Source of the DNA: Pseudomonadota bacterium
GTDB lineage: Bacteria; Pseudomonadota; Alphaproteobacteria; Rhizobiales; Xanthobacteraceae
Direction: 5' to 3'
Assembly (NCBI GenBank): GCA_023404705.1
Contig: JAEYAU010000237.1
Location: 1 to 22,987, forward strand
Length of the DNA stretch: 22,987 nucleotides
The position numbers and the translations under genes were made by a program. The number at the start of each line of letters is the position of its first letter. The stretch's first letter is position 1. Below, one piece after another: positions 1 through 7,797 of this stretch. The notes beneath the pieces were generated by a model that was given only the letters and a program-made list of their open reading frames with translations, had not been told where the DNA came from and made no database searches.

Positions 1-1442
1 GCGTCGCGCTGCCGGGCGCGCGGCGCGCTGTGACATCGCCGGTCGACGGCGAGACGATCGGGCATGTGGCGGAAGGCGACCAGGCGCTGGTGGACACCGC
101 GATGAACGCCGCGGCCGCGGGTTTCCCGTCATGGTCCGCGACGCCGGTCGCGGAGCGCGCCGCCATCCTGGACCGCGGCGCGGAGGCCCTCGAAGCGGAG
201 CGGGGCCGGCTGATTGCGCTGCTGCAGCGGGAAGGGGGCCGCACGCTGGACGATAGCCTGGCCGAGGTGCGCGAGGCCGTGGATTTCTGCCGCTATTATG
301 CGGCGGAGGCGCGCCGCGTGCTGGCGCCGGAGCGCATGCCGGGGCCGACCGGCGAGAGCAATCAGTTGCTCGCGCGCGGGCGCGGCGTATTCATCTGCAT
401 CAGCCCGTGGAATTTTCCGCTCGCGATCTTCACGGGCCAGATCACGGCCGCGCTGGTCGCCGGCAATACGGTCGTGGCGAAACCCGCGGAGCAGACACCA
501 CTGATCGGATACGAGACCGTGCGCCTGCTGCATCGCGCCGGCGTGCCGGTGAGCGCGCTGCATCTCATGCCGGGTGACGGCAAGGTCGGCGCCGCGCTCG
601 TCGCGGACCGGCGCGTCGCGGGCGTCGCCTTCACGGGCTCGACCGAGGTGGCGCGGCTGATCAACCGCGCACTCGCGGCCAAGGATGGACCGATCGTGCC
701 GCTGATCGCCGAGACCGGCGGCATCAATGCGATGATCGTCGACGCCACGGCGCTGCCCGAGCAAGTGAGCGACGACGTGGTGATGTCGGCGTTTCGCTCG
801 GCCGGGCAGCGTTGCTCGGCGTTGCGCCTGCTCTGCCTGCAGGACGACGTCGCGGACCGCATGATCGAGATGATCGAAGGCGCCACGCGCGAACTGAAGC
901 TCGGAGATCCGAGCGATCCGTCCACCCATGTGGGGCCGGTGATCGACGCGGAAGCAAAGGACAAGCTGGAAGGCTGGGTCGCCCGCATGGGACCGCGCGT
1001 CAAATATCGCCGGGACAGCGGCCTGCCGGCGCGCGGCAACTTCGTTGCACCGACCATCATCGAGATCGACCGCGCGCGCGACCTCAAGGAAGAGGTCTTC
1101 GGCCCGGTCCTTCATGTGGTGCGCTGGCGCGCCGGCGAGCTCGATCGCCTGCTCGATGACATTGCGGCGAGCGGCTTCGGTCTCACGCTCGGCGTGCACT
1201 CGCGCATCGACGAGGTGGCCGAACGCGTGACCGAGCGGCTGCCGGTCGGCAACGTCTATGTGAATCGCAATATGATCGGCGCCGTGGTCGGCACGCAGCC
1301 CTTCGGCGGCTTCGGTCTCTCGGGCACGGGCCCGAAGGCGGGCGGTCCGCACTATCTGCCGCGCTTCACCAGCGAGCAGACGCTGACCGTCAACACGGCA
1401 GCGGCCGGCGGCAATGCGAGCCTGCTCGCCGAAGCGGAGTGA
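1..1442 (+). CDS. putA: PutA, C-terminal P5C dehydrogenase domain (5'-truncated by window)
   Basis: This is the aldehyde-dehydrogenase half of bifunctional proline dehydrogenase / L-glutamate-5-semialdehyde dehydrogenase, which oxidises glutamate semialdehyde (from proline) to glutamate with NAD+. The frame is open to the left edge of the window, so the GTG at 30 is not the true start and the proline dehydrogenase half lies upstream. Visible family signatures are the cofactor-binding ISPWNFPLAIF and FTGSTEVARL segments, the catalytic Glu in AETGG (codon at 711) and the catalytic Cys in GQRCSALR (codon at 813). These two are 34 residues apart, as is usual for aldehyde dehydrogenases. The C-terminus (FTSEQTLTVNTAAAGGNASL) matches PutA rather than stand-alone P5C dehydrogenases. 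PutA is known as a peripheral membrane enzyme. A separate rocA-type dehydrogenase is the alternative but is less likely. Confidence 0.9.
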   Translation, partial: VALPGARRAVTSPVDGETIGHVAEGDQALVDTAMNAAAAGFPSWSATPVAERAAILDRGAEALEAERGRLIALLQREGGRTLDDSLAEVREAVDFCRYYAAEARRVLAPERMPGPTGESNQLLARGRGVFICISPWNFPLAIFTGQITAALVAGNTVVAKPAEQTPLIGYETVRLLHRAGVPVSALHLMPGDGKVGAALVADRRVAGVAFTGSTEVARLINRALAAKDGPIVPLIAETGGINAMIVDATALPEQVSDDVVMSAFRSAGQRCSALRLLCLQDDVADRMIEMIEGATRELKLGDPSDPSTHVGPVIDAEAKDKLEGWVARMGPRVKYRRDSGLPARGNFVAPTIIEIDRARDLKEEVFGPVLHVVRWRAGELDRLLDDIAASGFGLTLGVHSRIDEVAERVTERLPVGNVYVNRNMIGAVVGTQPFGGFGLSGTGPKAGGPHYLPRFTSEQTLTVNTAAAGGNASLLAEAE

Positions 1443-1464
1443 TGTGACGTCGGAATGACGTCCT

Positions 1465-1519
1465 GCGGCGAAGCCGCGCGCCACGTGGCGGGCGCATCAC
1501 AGAGACGCCATCTTTTGTT
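1465..1519 (+). terminator. possible terminator / palindromic region after putA
   Basis: Just after the putA stop there is a small hairpin (GCGGC-GAA-GCCGC, 1465-1477) and a perfect 12-bp palindrome CGCCACGTGGCG (1479-1490). A further pairing TGGCG (1486-1490) / CGCCA (1506-1510) is followed by TCTTTTGTT. The last arrangement could act as a weak intrinsic terminator, but its loop is long. A direct repeat TGACGTC (about 1444-1450 and 1455-1461) precedes it. The rest of the 1443-1650 gap holds no gene I can support. Confidence 0.35.
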
Positions 1520-1650
1520 CAAGCCGCGTTCAGCCGGATTGATGGAACTTTGCCATCGGCCCGTGGTTGACTCGGGCTTGAAGCAGGGGCGGCGTCAGGC
1601 CCCGGTTGCGCCGCAGCGCTTAGTCGGCCTTATCAGGATTGGAGAGAGCC

Positions 1651-2178
1651 ATGTCTTCGCGAATGTCTCGAGTCCTCGCCATCGCGGTCAGCACGGCCGT
1701 CATGGCGACGAGCATTGAGATTCCCGTGGCCGCCGCAGCCTCTGCGTCGAAGTCTCACGGCGTGCAGGTCGGCGCACCCGCAGACATGGACTTCAGCGCA
1801 GCGCGCAAGCGCAAGAAGCGGCATTACGGTAACGCGGCCGCCTTCGGCGCGATGGTCGGCATGGTCGGATCGATCGCGGCCGCCCAGGCGGCGCGCCGGC
1901 ATCACCGCTACTACTACGATGACGGCCCGGTCTATTACTCGGGCGGGCCGGTCTATTACGGCGGCTATGGTGGCTATGGCGGGTACTACGGCGGCGCGCC
2001 GTCCTACTACTACGCCAATCCGGGCTACCACTCAGGGCGGTACTACTCCGGCCACGGTCGCGGCTACGGCCCGAGCCAGGGCTCGCACGTCTATGTTGGC
2101 GGCGGTGTCTCGATCGGCACCGGCTCGCCGACCGCGCCGCCGCCCTCGACTTACACGCACGCCTCGCCCCAGCAGTGA
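1651..2178 (+). CDS. Gly/Tyr-rich exported protein of unknown function
   Basis: A 175-residue protein. The ATG at 1651 is preferred because GGAGAG (1641-1646) sits just upstream; an in-frame TTG at 1639 overlaps that site. Residues 1-30 form a signal peptide ending in an Ala-rich cleavage region. A basic patch (RKRKK, about 52-56) is followed by a short Gly/Ala-rich hydrophobic segment (about 62-80) that could insert in a membrane. Then come an HHRYYYDD stretch and tandem GGY/YYGG repeats (about 95-145). The tail is Pro/Ser/Thr-rich. Such low-complexity exported proteins are common in rhizobia and relatives, usually without assigned function. A surface or envelope role is an inference from composition only. 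The gene has its own ribosome site and a strong terminator, so it is probably monocistronic. Confidence 0.8.
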   Translation: MSSRMSRVLAIAVSTAVMATSIEIPVAAAASASKSHGVQVGAPADMDFSAARKRKKRHYGNAAAFGAMVGMVGSIAAAQAARRHHRYYYDDGPVYYSGGPVYYGGYGGYGGYYGGAPSYYYANPGYHSGRYYSGHGRGYGPSQGSHVYVGGGVSIGTGSPTAPPPSTYTHASPQQ

Positions 2179-2197
2179 CGAAGCGGGCTTCACTTCC

Positions 2198-2230
2198 GAA
2201 CGGCCGCGCCAGCGCGGCCGTTCGCGTTTT
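2198..2230 (+). terminator. strong intrinsic terminator
   Basis: A perfect 11-bp inverted repeat (GAACGGCCGCG at 2198-2208, CGCGGCCGTTC at 2213-2223) with a 4-base loop CCAG is followed by GCGTTTT. It lies 20 bases after the stop of the Gly/Tyr-rich gene and separates it from the HisE-like gene. Confidence 0.88.
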
Positions 2231-2323
2231 AGGGGGGCGGGGCGCCGGACTAGGATTCACCATCGGCGCGCGGCCGTTCCGCCGTTAACCCCCGCGTTGC
2301 AATCTTTCGGCTATTCTCGGGGA

Positions 2324-2719
2324 ATGGCTGATTCGGTCAAACGCCTCTATGCGGCCGTGCAGGCCGCGCGCACGGCAGATCCCGCGACCTCGCGCACGGC
2401 GCGGCTGCTCAAGGCCGGCCGCGCCAAGATGGCCAAGAAGCTCGCCGAGGAAGCCGTCGAGGTCGTGATCGACGCCATGCACGGCGACCGCGACGCGGTG
2501 ATCCGCGAGAGCGCCGATCTCATCTACAACCTGGTCGTGCTTTGGGTCGCCTCCGGGGTCGAGCCCAAGGACGTCTGGAAGGAGATGGAACGGCGCGAGC
2601 GGCTGTTCGGCATCGCCGAGAAGCTCTTGAAAGCCCAGGCCGATCCCGAGCCGCGCGCCGAGACGCGCCGCAAGGTGGTGGCCCTCGAATCCCGGCGCGG
2701 CGTGCGCAAGCGGCGATAA
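2324..2719 (+). CDS. HisE-like phosphoribosyl-ATP pyrophosphohydrolase
   Basis: A 131-residue protein of the all-alpha NTP pyrophosphohydrolase fold. HisE converts phosphoribosyl-ATP to phosphoribosyl-AMP in histidine synthesis. The segment TADPATSRTARLL, the core KKLAEEAVEVVIDA (about 38-51) and ESADLIYNLVVLW (about 62-74) align well with HisE. The metal-binding pattern ExxE (Glu43, Glu46) then ExxD (Glu62, Asp65) is intact. HisE proteins are usually about 100-110 residues, and here a basic tail of about 25 residues is added. No other his gene is nearby, whereas hisE normally sits beside hisF in alphaproteobacteria. It may therefore be a second paralogue or a housecleaning NTPase. The ATG at 2324 fits the conserved N-terminus, though the GGGGA in front is very close to it. 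Confidence 0.82.
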   Translation: MADSVKRLYAAVQAARTADPATSRTARLLKAGRAKMAKKLAEEAVEVVIDAMHGDRDAVIRESADLIYNLVVLWVASGVEPKDVWKEMERRERLFGIAEKLLKAQADPEPRAETRRKVVALESRRGVRKRR

Positions 2720-2846
2720 GTCTCGGTCCCGCGAATAGACATTCCGGCGCGGCGTCGCTAGAGCCTGTGCGCCCCTGGCGCCCTTCATTGGACGCATTTC
2801 CCGCGTCGAACCTCCTTCCGGCTCTCCCGCAACCCCCAGGCACTGC

Positions 2847-3428
2847 ATGCTCCGACGCGTCTACGACTGGTGTATCGGCGCGGCCGGAAAGCCGCACGCG
2901 ACCTGGGCCATGGGAGCGGTCTCGTTCGCGGAGAGCTCGTTCTTCCCGGTCCCGCCGGACGCCATGCTGATCCCGATGGCGCTGGCGCGGCCCGACCGCG
3001 CCTATCACTACGCCCTCGTCTGCACGATCGCGTCGGTGCTCGGGGGGATTCTCGGCTACATCATCGGCGCGGTGCTGTACGACTCCCTCGGCCAGTGGCT
3101 GATGCAGCTCTACGGCTATGGCGACAAGGTCGAGGCGTTCCGCGAAGCCTATGCGGCGTACGGCACCTGGATCATTCTGCTCAAGGGCATCACGCCCATC
3201 CCCTACAAGATCGTCACCATCACATCGGGCTTCGCGGGCTACAACTTCGTCCTGTTCGTCATCTTCTCGGTGATCACGCGTGGCGCCCGCTTCTTTCTCA
3301 CGGCCTTCCTGCTCCATTACTTCGGGCCGCATATCCGTGAGGAGGTCGAGAAGCGCATGACCTTCTGGTTCACGGTCAGCCTGAGCGTGCTGGTGCTCGG
3401 CTTCATCGCGGCGGTCTATGTCTTCTGA
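2847..3428 (+). CDS. YqaA/DedA-family (VTT domain) inner-membrane protein
   Basis: A 193-residue polytopic membrane protein. Family signatures are FAESSFFPVPPDAML near the N-terminus (about 26-40) and the re-entrant motif KGITPIPYKIVTITSG (about 112-127). About four to five hydrophobic helices follow, ending in a C-terminal transmembrane segment. DedA/VTT proteins are linked to phospholipid (undecaprenyl phosphate or phosphatidylethanolamine) translocation and proton-motive-force maintenance; the YqaA branch itself is poorly characterised. The start at 2847 follows AGG at 2838-2840 with six-base spacing. The 127-base gap upstream (2720-2846) shows no feature I can support. Confidence 0.85.
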   Translation: MLRRVYDWCIGAAGKPHATWAMGAVSFAESSFFPVPPDAMLIPMALARPDRAYHYALVCTIASVLGGILGYIIGAVLYDSLGQWLMQLYGYGDKVEAFREAYAAYGTWIILLKGITPIPYKIVTITSGFAGYNFVLFVIFSVITRGARFFLTAFLLHYFGPHIREEVEKRMTFWFTVSLSVLVLGFIAAVYVF

Positions 3429-3464
3429 CGCTGCGATGCGGAACCCGACGACCGCAATTTCGCC

Positions 3465-4208
3465 ATGGGTGACGCTTTTGGTGCCCCTATGAGAGGGATC
3501 GCCGAACCGGATGCCCTGGGGCGGGCCGCCTTTGCGGGGCTCTGGCTCATGCTGCCGGTGCTGCTCGCCGCGGATGCCGCACGCGCGCAGGAAAAGCCGG
3601 AAACGCCACCCTCGGCGGCGCAGAGCCAGCCGCTCCCCGGTCCGGAGTCCGGTTTCATCGGTGCGGTCGGCCGTTTCATCGAGCGGTCGCTCACCCCGAT
3701 CACCCCGAAGCCGGAGCGGCCCGTCGAGGCGGCGGCTCAGCCTGCGGAAACACGGCTGCCCGAAGATCCCGCGCCGGTCGTTGCGGCACCGCCGCCCGTT
3801 GCGGCACCGCCCGCGCCGTCCTCCGCGGCTCCGGCGCAAGCCGCCCCGCCGCCCGCGCCCGCCGTGGCGCAGCCCGCCAAGCCCACGAACCCGCTGGAGA
3901 TTCCGCGCGACCTCGCGAAAGGCGCCATCGACGCGGTGAGCAAGTTGCCGTCGTCGGTCGGACTGCCGCCGGTCGGTCTGCCGTCGGGCGTGGTGACGGG
4001 CCGCGAACGCTGCCTCGTCGCCGCGAACGGTGCCCCCGATTGCCTCGCGGCCACCGAGGCGCTGTGCAAGAGCAAGGGCTTCAGCGCCGGCAACAGCCTC
4101 GACATTCAAACCGCCGAGCGCTGCAAGGCGCATGTCTGGCTGGGCGCGACCGCGCAGCCGAAGGACTGCACGACCGAGTCCTTCGTCACCCGCGCGGTCT
4201 GCCGCTGA
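3465..4208 (+). CDS. exported Pro/Ala-rich protein with six-cysteine C-terminal domain, unknown function
   Basis: A 247-residue protein. A hydrophobic segment (about 22-38) ending ARA-Q predicts Sec export. The middle (about 45-150) is a Pro/Ala-rich, presumably disordered spacer. A short Lys/Leu region and the PSSVGLPPVGLPSG repeat lead into a C-terminal domain with six cysteines (183, 193, 201, 220, 235, 246). An even number of cysteines in an exported protein suggests three disulphides. Neither start candidate (ATG 3465 or 3489) has a good ribosome site, so the N-terminus is uncertain. I do not recognise the family. A periplasmic linker-plus-domain protein, perhaps bound to the envelope, is only an inference. 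Confidence 0.72.
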   Translation: MGDAFGAPMRGIAEPDALGRAAFAGLWLMLPVLLAADAARAQEKPETPPSAAQSQPLPGPESGFIGAVGRFIERSLTPITPKPERPVEAAAQPAETRLPEDPAPVVAAPPPVAAPPAPSSAAPAQAAPPPAPAVAQPAKPTNPLEIPRDLAKGAIDAVSKLPSSVGLPPVGLPSGVVTGRERCLVAANGAPDCLAATEALCKSKGFSAGNSLDIQTAERCKAHVWLGATAQPKDCTTESFVTRAVCR

Positions 4209-4220
4209 AGGCACTCGGCC

Positions 4221-4778
4221 TCACGGCCACAACACCTCGCTCCAGGCCTCGACGAAGCGCCGCGCGCCAGCCGTGCCGTCGCTCTGCTTCGCTCCGCTGA
4301 TGCGGAACTTGATGAACTTGCCGCGCCACTTCGTGATGCAGAGCAGGCTGTCGAGCTCCTGACCGCCGGCGCGCACCAGCGCGAAGTCGGCGCATTGGAA
4401 GCGCGCGCGGCCGGCATTGGGCAGATTGTACGTGCCGCGGTTGGAGGCCTTCTCCCACGCCCCGGCCGCCACCGCCCGGTGCACCTCGGCGCTCGCCTGC
4501 TGCACCTGCTCGCGAACGAGCGGGGCGAGCGGATCGTCCGGAATGGACTTCATGCGCAGGTCGTAGATGAAAACCGTGGCGGTCCAGGCATTGCGCCGGT
4601 AGGCCGCGCTGTAGCCGGCGCCGGGATGGGTGGACTCGTAATCGCGGGTGTCGCCGCGCACGAAACCGTCGACCGCGTCCGGAAAGGCGAGCCCGAGCAT
4701 GGTGACGGGCTCGGCGCCTGCGCGCCCCGCGCACGCGACAAGCATCAGAGCCCATAGCCCGCGCAGAATGGCCCTCAT
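4221..4778 (-). CDS. exported protein of unknown function (possible lipoprotein)
   Basis: A 185-residue protein. The ATG at 4778 is chosen because GAGGGG lies five bases upstream and the resulting N-terminus is a signal peptide (MRAILRGLWALMLVACAGRAGA). LVAC fits a lipobox, while AGA-E fits ordinary signal peptidase cleavage, so lipoprotein and soluble periplasmic forms are both possible. The mature part contains a FIYD strand, an acidic linker and a RFQCADF...LCITKW segment with two cysteines, resembling small periplasmic beta-rich proteins. No family is recognised. It converges with the six-cysteine protein (12-bp gap) and is divergent from dctP of the first TRAP operon. Confidence 0.72.
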   Translation of the reverse strand: MRAILRGLWALMLVACAGRAGAEPVTMLGLAFPDAVDGFVRGDTRDYESTHPGAGYSAAYRRNAWTATVFIYDLRMKSIPDDPLAPLVREQVQQASAEVHRAVAAGAWEKASNRGTYNLPNAGRARFQCADFALVRAGGQELDSLLCITKWRGKFIKFRISGAKQSDGTAGARRFVEAWSEVLWP

Positions 4779-4869
4779 CGCGTCCCCTCGATGCGCGCAG
4801 CCTAGCACAGCCGGATCAGCCGTCGCGGGCCGCGCGGCTGCCGGCTTGTCACCACGCACCGGAGAGCCG

Positions 4870-4911
4870 TAACATGTTAGCAGCAAGAAAACAGAACGGC
4901 CGTGTGGCCGT
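4870..4911. promoter_or_regulatory. two dyads upstream of TRAP operon 1
   Basis: In the divergent region before dctP there is a perfect 10-bp palindrome TAACATGTTA (4870-4879). Seventeen bases on is a hairpin-forming repeat ACGGCC-GTGT-GGCCGT (4896-4911). Both precede the AGGGAGGG ribosome site at 4917-4924. They could be operators or a leader hairpin. No regulator gene is near to support a specific factor. Confidence 0.35.
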
Positions 4912-4930
4912 CTTTCAGGGAGGGTTGTCC

Positions 4931-5914
4931 ATGATGCAACGGCTCTTTGCCGGTCTCGTCGCCGCGTGCCTGTTCGCAGGGCCCGCGGCCGCGCAGCAAG
5001 TGATCACGCTCAACGGTGCGGTGCAGTTCAACGACGATCACGCCTTCACCAAGGCGCTTGTGAAGTTCGAGGAGCTGGTCAAGCAGTATTACGGCAAGCC
5101 GATCAACTTCGTGCTGCACAAGAACTCCTCGCTCGGTCTGGAGAAGCAGTATTTCGAGTACATGGCGCAGGGCCGCGCCGTGGACTACGGCATCGTCTCG
5201 CCGGCGCACATGTCGACCTTCTCGAAGGCGGCGCCGTTCATCGACGCGCCGTTCCTGTTCCGTGACCTCGCTCACTGGAACAAGGTGCTCGACGCCGACC
5301 TGCTCAAGCCGGTCGCCGACGAGATCGCGCAGAAGGCCGACGTGATGCTGATCGGCTATGCGGGCGGCGGCGTGCGCAACATCTTCATCAACAAGCCGAT
5401 GGGCAGTCTCGCCGAGATCAAGGGCCTGAAGGTGCGCGTGCAGGGCGCGCCGATCTGGAGCAAGACCTTCGCGGCGGTGGGCATGTCGCCGACCGTGATC
5501 GCCTACAACGAGGTCTATAACGGCATCCAGAACGGCGTCATCCAGGCGGGCGAGAACGAGGCCGCGGGCGTCGAGGCGATGAAGTTCTACGAGGTCGCGC
5601 CCAATCTCGCGATGACCGAGCACGCCATCACGATCCGGCCGATCTGCTTCTCGGGCAAGACCTTCAAGTCGTTGCCGCCGGACCTGCAGGCCGCGATCCT
5701 GAAGGCCGGCAAGGAGGCGGGCGCCTATGGCCGCCAAGTCGAGTCCTCCGAGGATGCGCAGAAGCTCGACGCCCTCGAAAAGGCCGGCAAGCTCAAGCGC
5801 GTTGCCTTCAAGGACCGCGAGGAGATGGCGAAGCTGGTCGCGCCCGTAATGGCGGCCTATGCCAAGGAGATCGGCGCCGACAAGATCTTCGAGCAGATCC
5901 AGGCCGTGAAGTAA
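4931..5914 (+). CDS. dctP: TRAP transporter substrate-binding protein (DctP family), operon 1
   Basis: A 327-residue periplasmic solute receptor of a tripartite ATP-independent (TRAP) transporter, which captures organic acids for sodium- or proton-driven uptake. The signal peptide MMQRLFAGLVAACLFAGPAAA is followed by a DctP fold. The conserved carboxylate-binding Arg lies in LKVRVQGAPIW (Arg169), and the family segment VIAYNEVYNGIQNGVIQAGENE follows it. The start at 4931 is set by AGGGAGGG six bases upstream; an earlier in-frame ATG (4874) would add an implausible leader. It is the first gene of dctP-dctQ-dctM. The substrate cannot be read from sequence; a C4-dicarboxylate or related organic acid is likely because of the Arg. 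Confidence 0.9.
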   Translation: MMQRLFAGLVAACLFAGPAAAQQVITLNGAVQFNDDHAFTKALVKFEELVKQYYGKPINFVLHKNSSLGLEKQYFEYMAQGRAVDYGIVSPAHMSTFSKAAPFIDAPFLFRDLAHWNKVLDADLLKPVADEIAQKADVMLIGYAGGGVRNIFINKPMGSLAEIKGLKVRVQGAPIWSKTFAAVGMSPTVIAYNEVYNGIQNGVIQAGENEAAGVEAMKFYEVAPNLAMTEHAITIRPICFSGKTFKSLPPDLQAAILKAGKEAGAYGRQVESSEDAQKLDALEKAGKLKRVAFKDREEMAKLVAPVMAAYAKEIGADKIFEQIQAVK

Positions 5915-5935
5915 CGCTGCAGCACCGCTGCTTTG

Positions 5936-5957
5936 GGCCGGGGCGTGCGCCCCGGCC
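5936..5957 (+). terminator. intercistronic hairpin between dctP and dctQ
   Basis: A 9-bp perfect stem (GGCCGGGGC / GCCCCGGCC) with loop GTGC lies 21 bases after the dctP stop and is followed by TTCCTATTCCC. It lacks a full T-run, so it is more likely a partial terminator or mRNA-stabilising structure that raises dctP message over the membrane subunits. That arrangement is common in transporter operons. Confidence 0.6.
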
Positions 5958-5990
5958 TTCCTATTCCCGAAATCCCTCCCGAGACATCCC

Positions 5991-6479
5991 ATGACAGTGT
6001 GGCGCCGCTTCACCGCCATCTATGCGCAGCTGCTCTCGCTGCTGCTGGTCCTTACCCTCGCGCTGCTGATCGTGCCGGTGACGCTTCAGATCTTCTCGCG
6101 CTTCACCCACATCATCCCGCACTACATCTGGACCGAGGAGATGGCGCGCTTCATGTTCGTCTGGGTGATCATGATCGGCTCGATGATCGGCGTACGCGAG
6201 AGCACGCATCTCGAGGTCGATTTCTGGTCCTCGGCCTCGCCGCGCACCGAAGCCATGATCAAGCTGTTTGCCGCGTTCGCGGTGCTGATCATGGCCTTCG
6301 TCTTTCTCTGGGCCGGCTGGGAGTTCACCCGCTTCGCCTTCAATCGCATCTCCGAGCTGGCCGAGCTGCCGCTGTGGATGATCCACGTGGCCTGGCCGCT
6401 CACCGGACTCACATGGATCGTGTTCCTCGGCGAGCCCGTGATGCATGAGCTGGACGTCCTGCGCGGAGGTGCCGAATGA
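5991..6479 (+). CDS. dctQ: TRAP transporter small permease (DctQ family), operon 1
   Basis: A 162-residue four-helix membrane subunit. Hydrophobic segments lie near residues 12-32, 50-68, 86-108 and 125-148. The family signature WTEEMARFMFVWVIMIGS is followed by a short charged stretch (RESTHLEVDFW). DctQ pairs with DctM to form the membrane complex that accepts solute from DctP. The gene overlaps dctM by ATGA (6476-6479), which indicates translational coupling. The ribosome site in front of ATG 5991 is weak (GAGA). Confidence 0.92.
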   Translation: MTVWRRFTAIYAQLLSLLLVLTLALLIVPVTLQIFSRFTHIIPHYIWTEEMARFMFVWVIMIGSMIGVRESTHLEVDFWSSASPRTEAMIKLFAAFAVLIMAFVFLWAGWEFTRFAFNRISELAELPLWMIHVAWPLTGLTWIVFLGEPVMHELDVLRGGAE

Positions 6480-7795
6480 CCGGCGCCTTCTTCACGTCCG
6501 GCCAGGCTGCGCTGATCATGTTCGGGTTGTTCTTCGGCCTGATGGTGCTGCGCGTGCCGATCGCCTTCGCGCTCGCGCTCGCCTGCCTCCCGAGCTTCAT
6601 CTTCGAGCCTCGCCTCTCGACCATGAACCTCGTGCAGGAGACCTTCAACTCCTACAACTCGTTCATCCTGCTGGCGGTGCCGTTCTTCCTGCTCACCGCC
6701 AATCTGATGAATGCGGGCGGGATCACGGACCAGCTGATGCGGCTCTCGCGCGCCATGGTCGGGCACCTGCCAGGCGGGCTCGCGCAGATCAACGTGGTGC
6801 TGTCGATCTTCTTCGCCGGCATCTCGGGCTCATCCACCGCGGATGCGGCCAGCCAGTCGAAGATCTTCATCGAGGCGCAGCGCAAGGAGGGCTACGACGA
6901 CAGCTTCTCGGTGGCGATCACCGCGGTCTCGGCCGTGCTCGCCGTGATCATTCCGCCGTCGATCCTGATGATCGTCTGGGGCGGTATCCTCACGGTATCG
7001 ATCGGTGCGCTCTTCCTCGCTGGCGTCATCCCTGGTCTGCTGATCGGCCTCGTGCAGATGGCGACCGTCCACGCCTATGCCAAGCTGCGAAAGTATCCGA
7101 CCTACCCGCGCGCCTCGTGGAACGAACTGTTCAAAGCCTTGTTCGTCTCGATTCCGGCGCTGATGACGCCCGGGATCATCATCGGCGGCAAGGTGTTCGG
7201 CTGGTTCACGGCGACCGAGTCGGCCTGCATCGCGGTGCTCTATGCGCTCGTGCTCTCGCTGCTGTTCTATCGGCAGATGAACCTGCGCGCCTATTACGAG
7301 GTGTTCCTCGATACCGGCAAGCTCACGGCAGTGGTGCTGTTCTGCGTCGGCACGGCGAGCGCCTTCGGCTGGCTGATGGCCTACTACCAGATCCCACAGG
7401 CGCTGCTGAAGGACATCCTCTCCTGGAACATGGGCGTGACCGGCGCGGGCTTCTTCATCGCCTTCGTGTTCCTGGTGGTCGGCTGCTTCCTCGACGCGAT
7501 CCCGGCGATCATCATCGTTGGCACGATCCTCGATCCGCTCGCGCGCGCCGTGCACATGGATCCGGTGCACTTCGCCATGATCGGCATCGTCTCGCTCGCC
7601 TTCGGCCTGGTGACGCCGCCCTACGGGCTCTGCCTGCTGATCGCGTGCCGCGTTGCCGAGATGCGCGTGATCGACTCGCTCAAGGACGTCGGCATCATGC
7701 TGCTGCCGATGCTGGCCGTGCTGGCGCTGGTGATCATCTTCCCGCAGGTCTCGCTGTTCCTGCCCAACCTGATCTCGCCGGAGTTCCTGAAGTAG
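6476..7795 (+). CDS. dctM: TRAP transporter large permease (DctM family), operon 1
   Basis: A 439-residue polytopic membrane subunit, the normal DctM length, which carries the ion-coupled translocation path. Diagnostic segments are FFAGISGSSTADAASQSKI, VIIPPSILMIVWGG and the C-terminal GCFLDAIPAIIIV...AFGLVTPPYGLCLL. ATGA overlap with dctQ makes it the distal gene of the operon. It ends two bases before the stop of the opposing hutD-like gene, with no terminator hairpin between them. Confidence 0.93.
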   Translation: MTGAFFTSGQAALIMFGLFFGLMVLRVPIAFALALACLPSFIFEPRLSTMNLVQETFNSYNSFILLAVPFFLLTANLMNAGGITDQLMRLSRAMVGHLPGGLAQINVVLSIFFAGISGSSTADAASQSKIFIEAQRKEGYDDSFSVAITAVSAVLAVIIPPSILMIVWGGILTVSIGALFLAGVIPGLLIGLVQMATVHAYAKLRKYPTYPRASWNELFKALFVSIPALMTPGIIIGGKVFGWFTATESACIAVLYALVLSLLFYRQMNLRAYYEVFLDTGKLTAVVLFCVGTASAFGWLMAYYQIPQALLKDILSWNMGVTGAGFFIAFVFLVVGCFLDAIPAIIIVGTILDPLARAVHMDPVHFAMIGIVSLAFGLVTPPYGLCLLIACRVAEMRVIDSLKDVGIMLLPMLAVLALVIIFPQVSLFLPNLISPEFLK

Positions 7796-7797
7796 CG

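Noticed and set aside
129..1484. Minus-strand 451-codon open frame opposite putA
   Set aside because: It is Arg/His/Ala-rich with no motif and lies antisense to a conserved aldehyde dehydrogenase.
1925..2000. Tandem DNA repeat or CRISPR-like array
   Set aside because: The short repeats are codons for GGY/YYGG repeats of a coding gene, without spacers.
2520..4214. Minus-strand 564-codon open frame opposite hisE-like, yqaA-like and six-Cys genes
   Set aside because: No recognisable domain; it is antisense to three better supported genes and dominated by Arg and Gly.
4874..4930. N-terminal extension of dctP from ATG 4874
   Set aside because: It would place a polar leader before a standard signal peptide and would cover the dyads and the AGGGAGGG ribosome site that fits ATG 4931.
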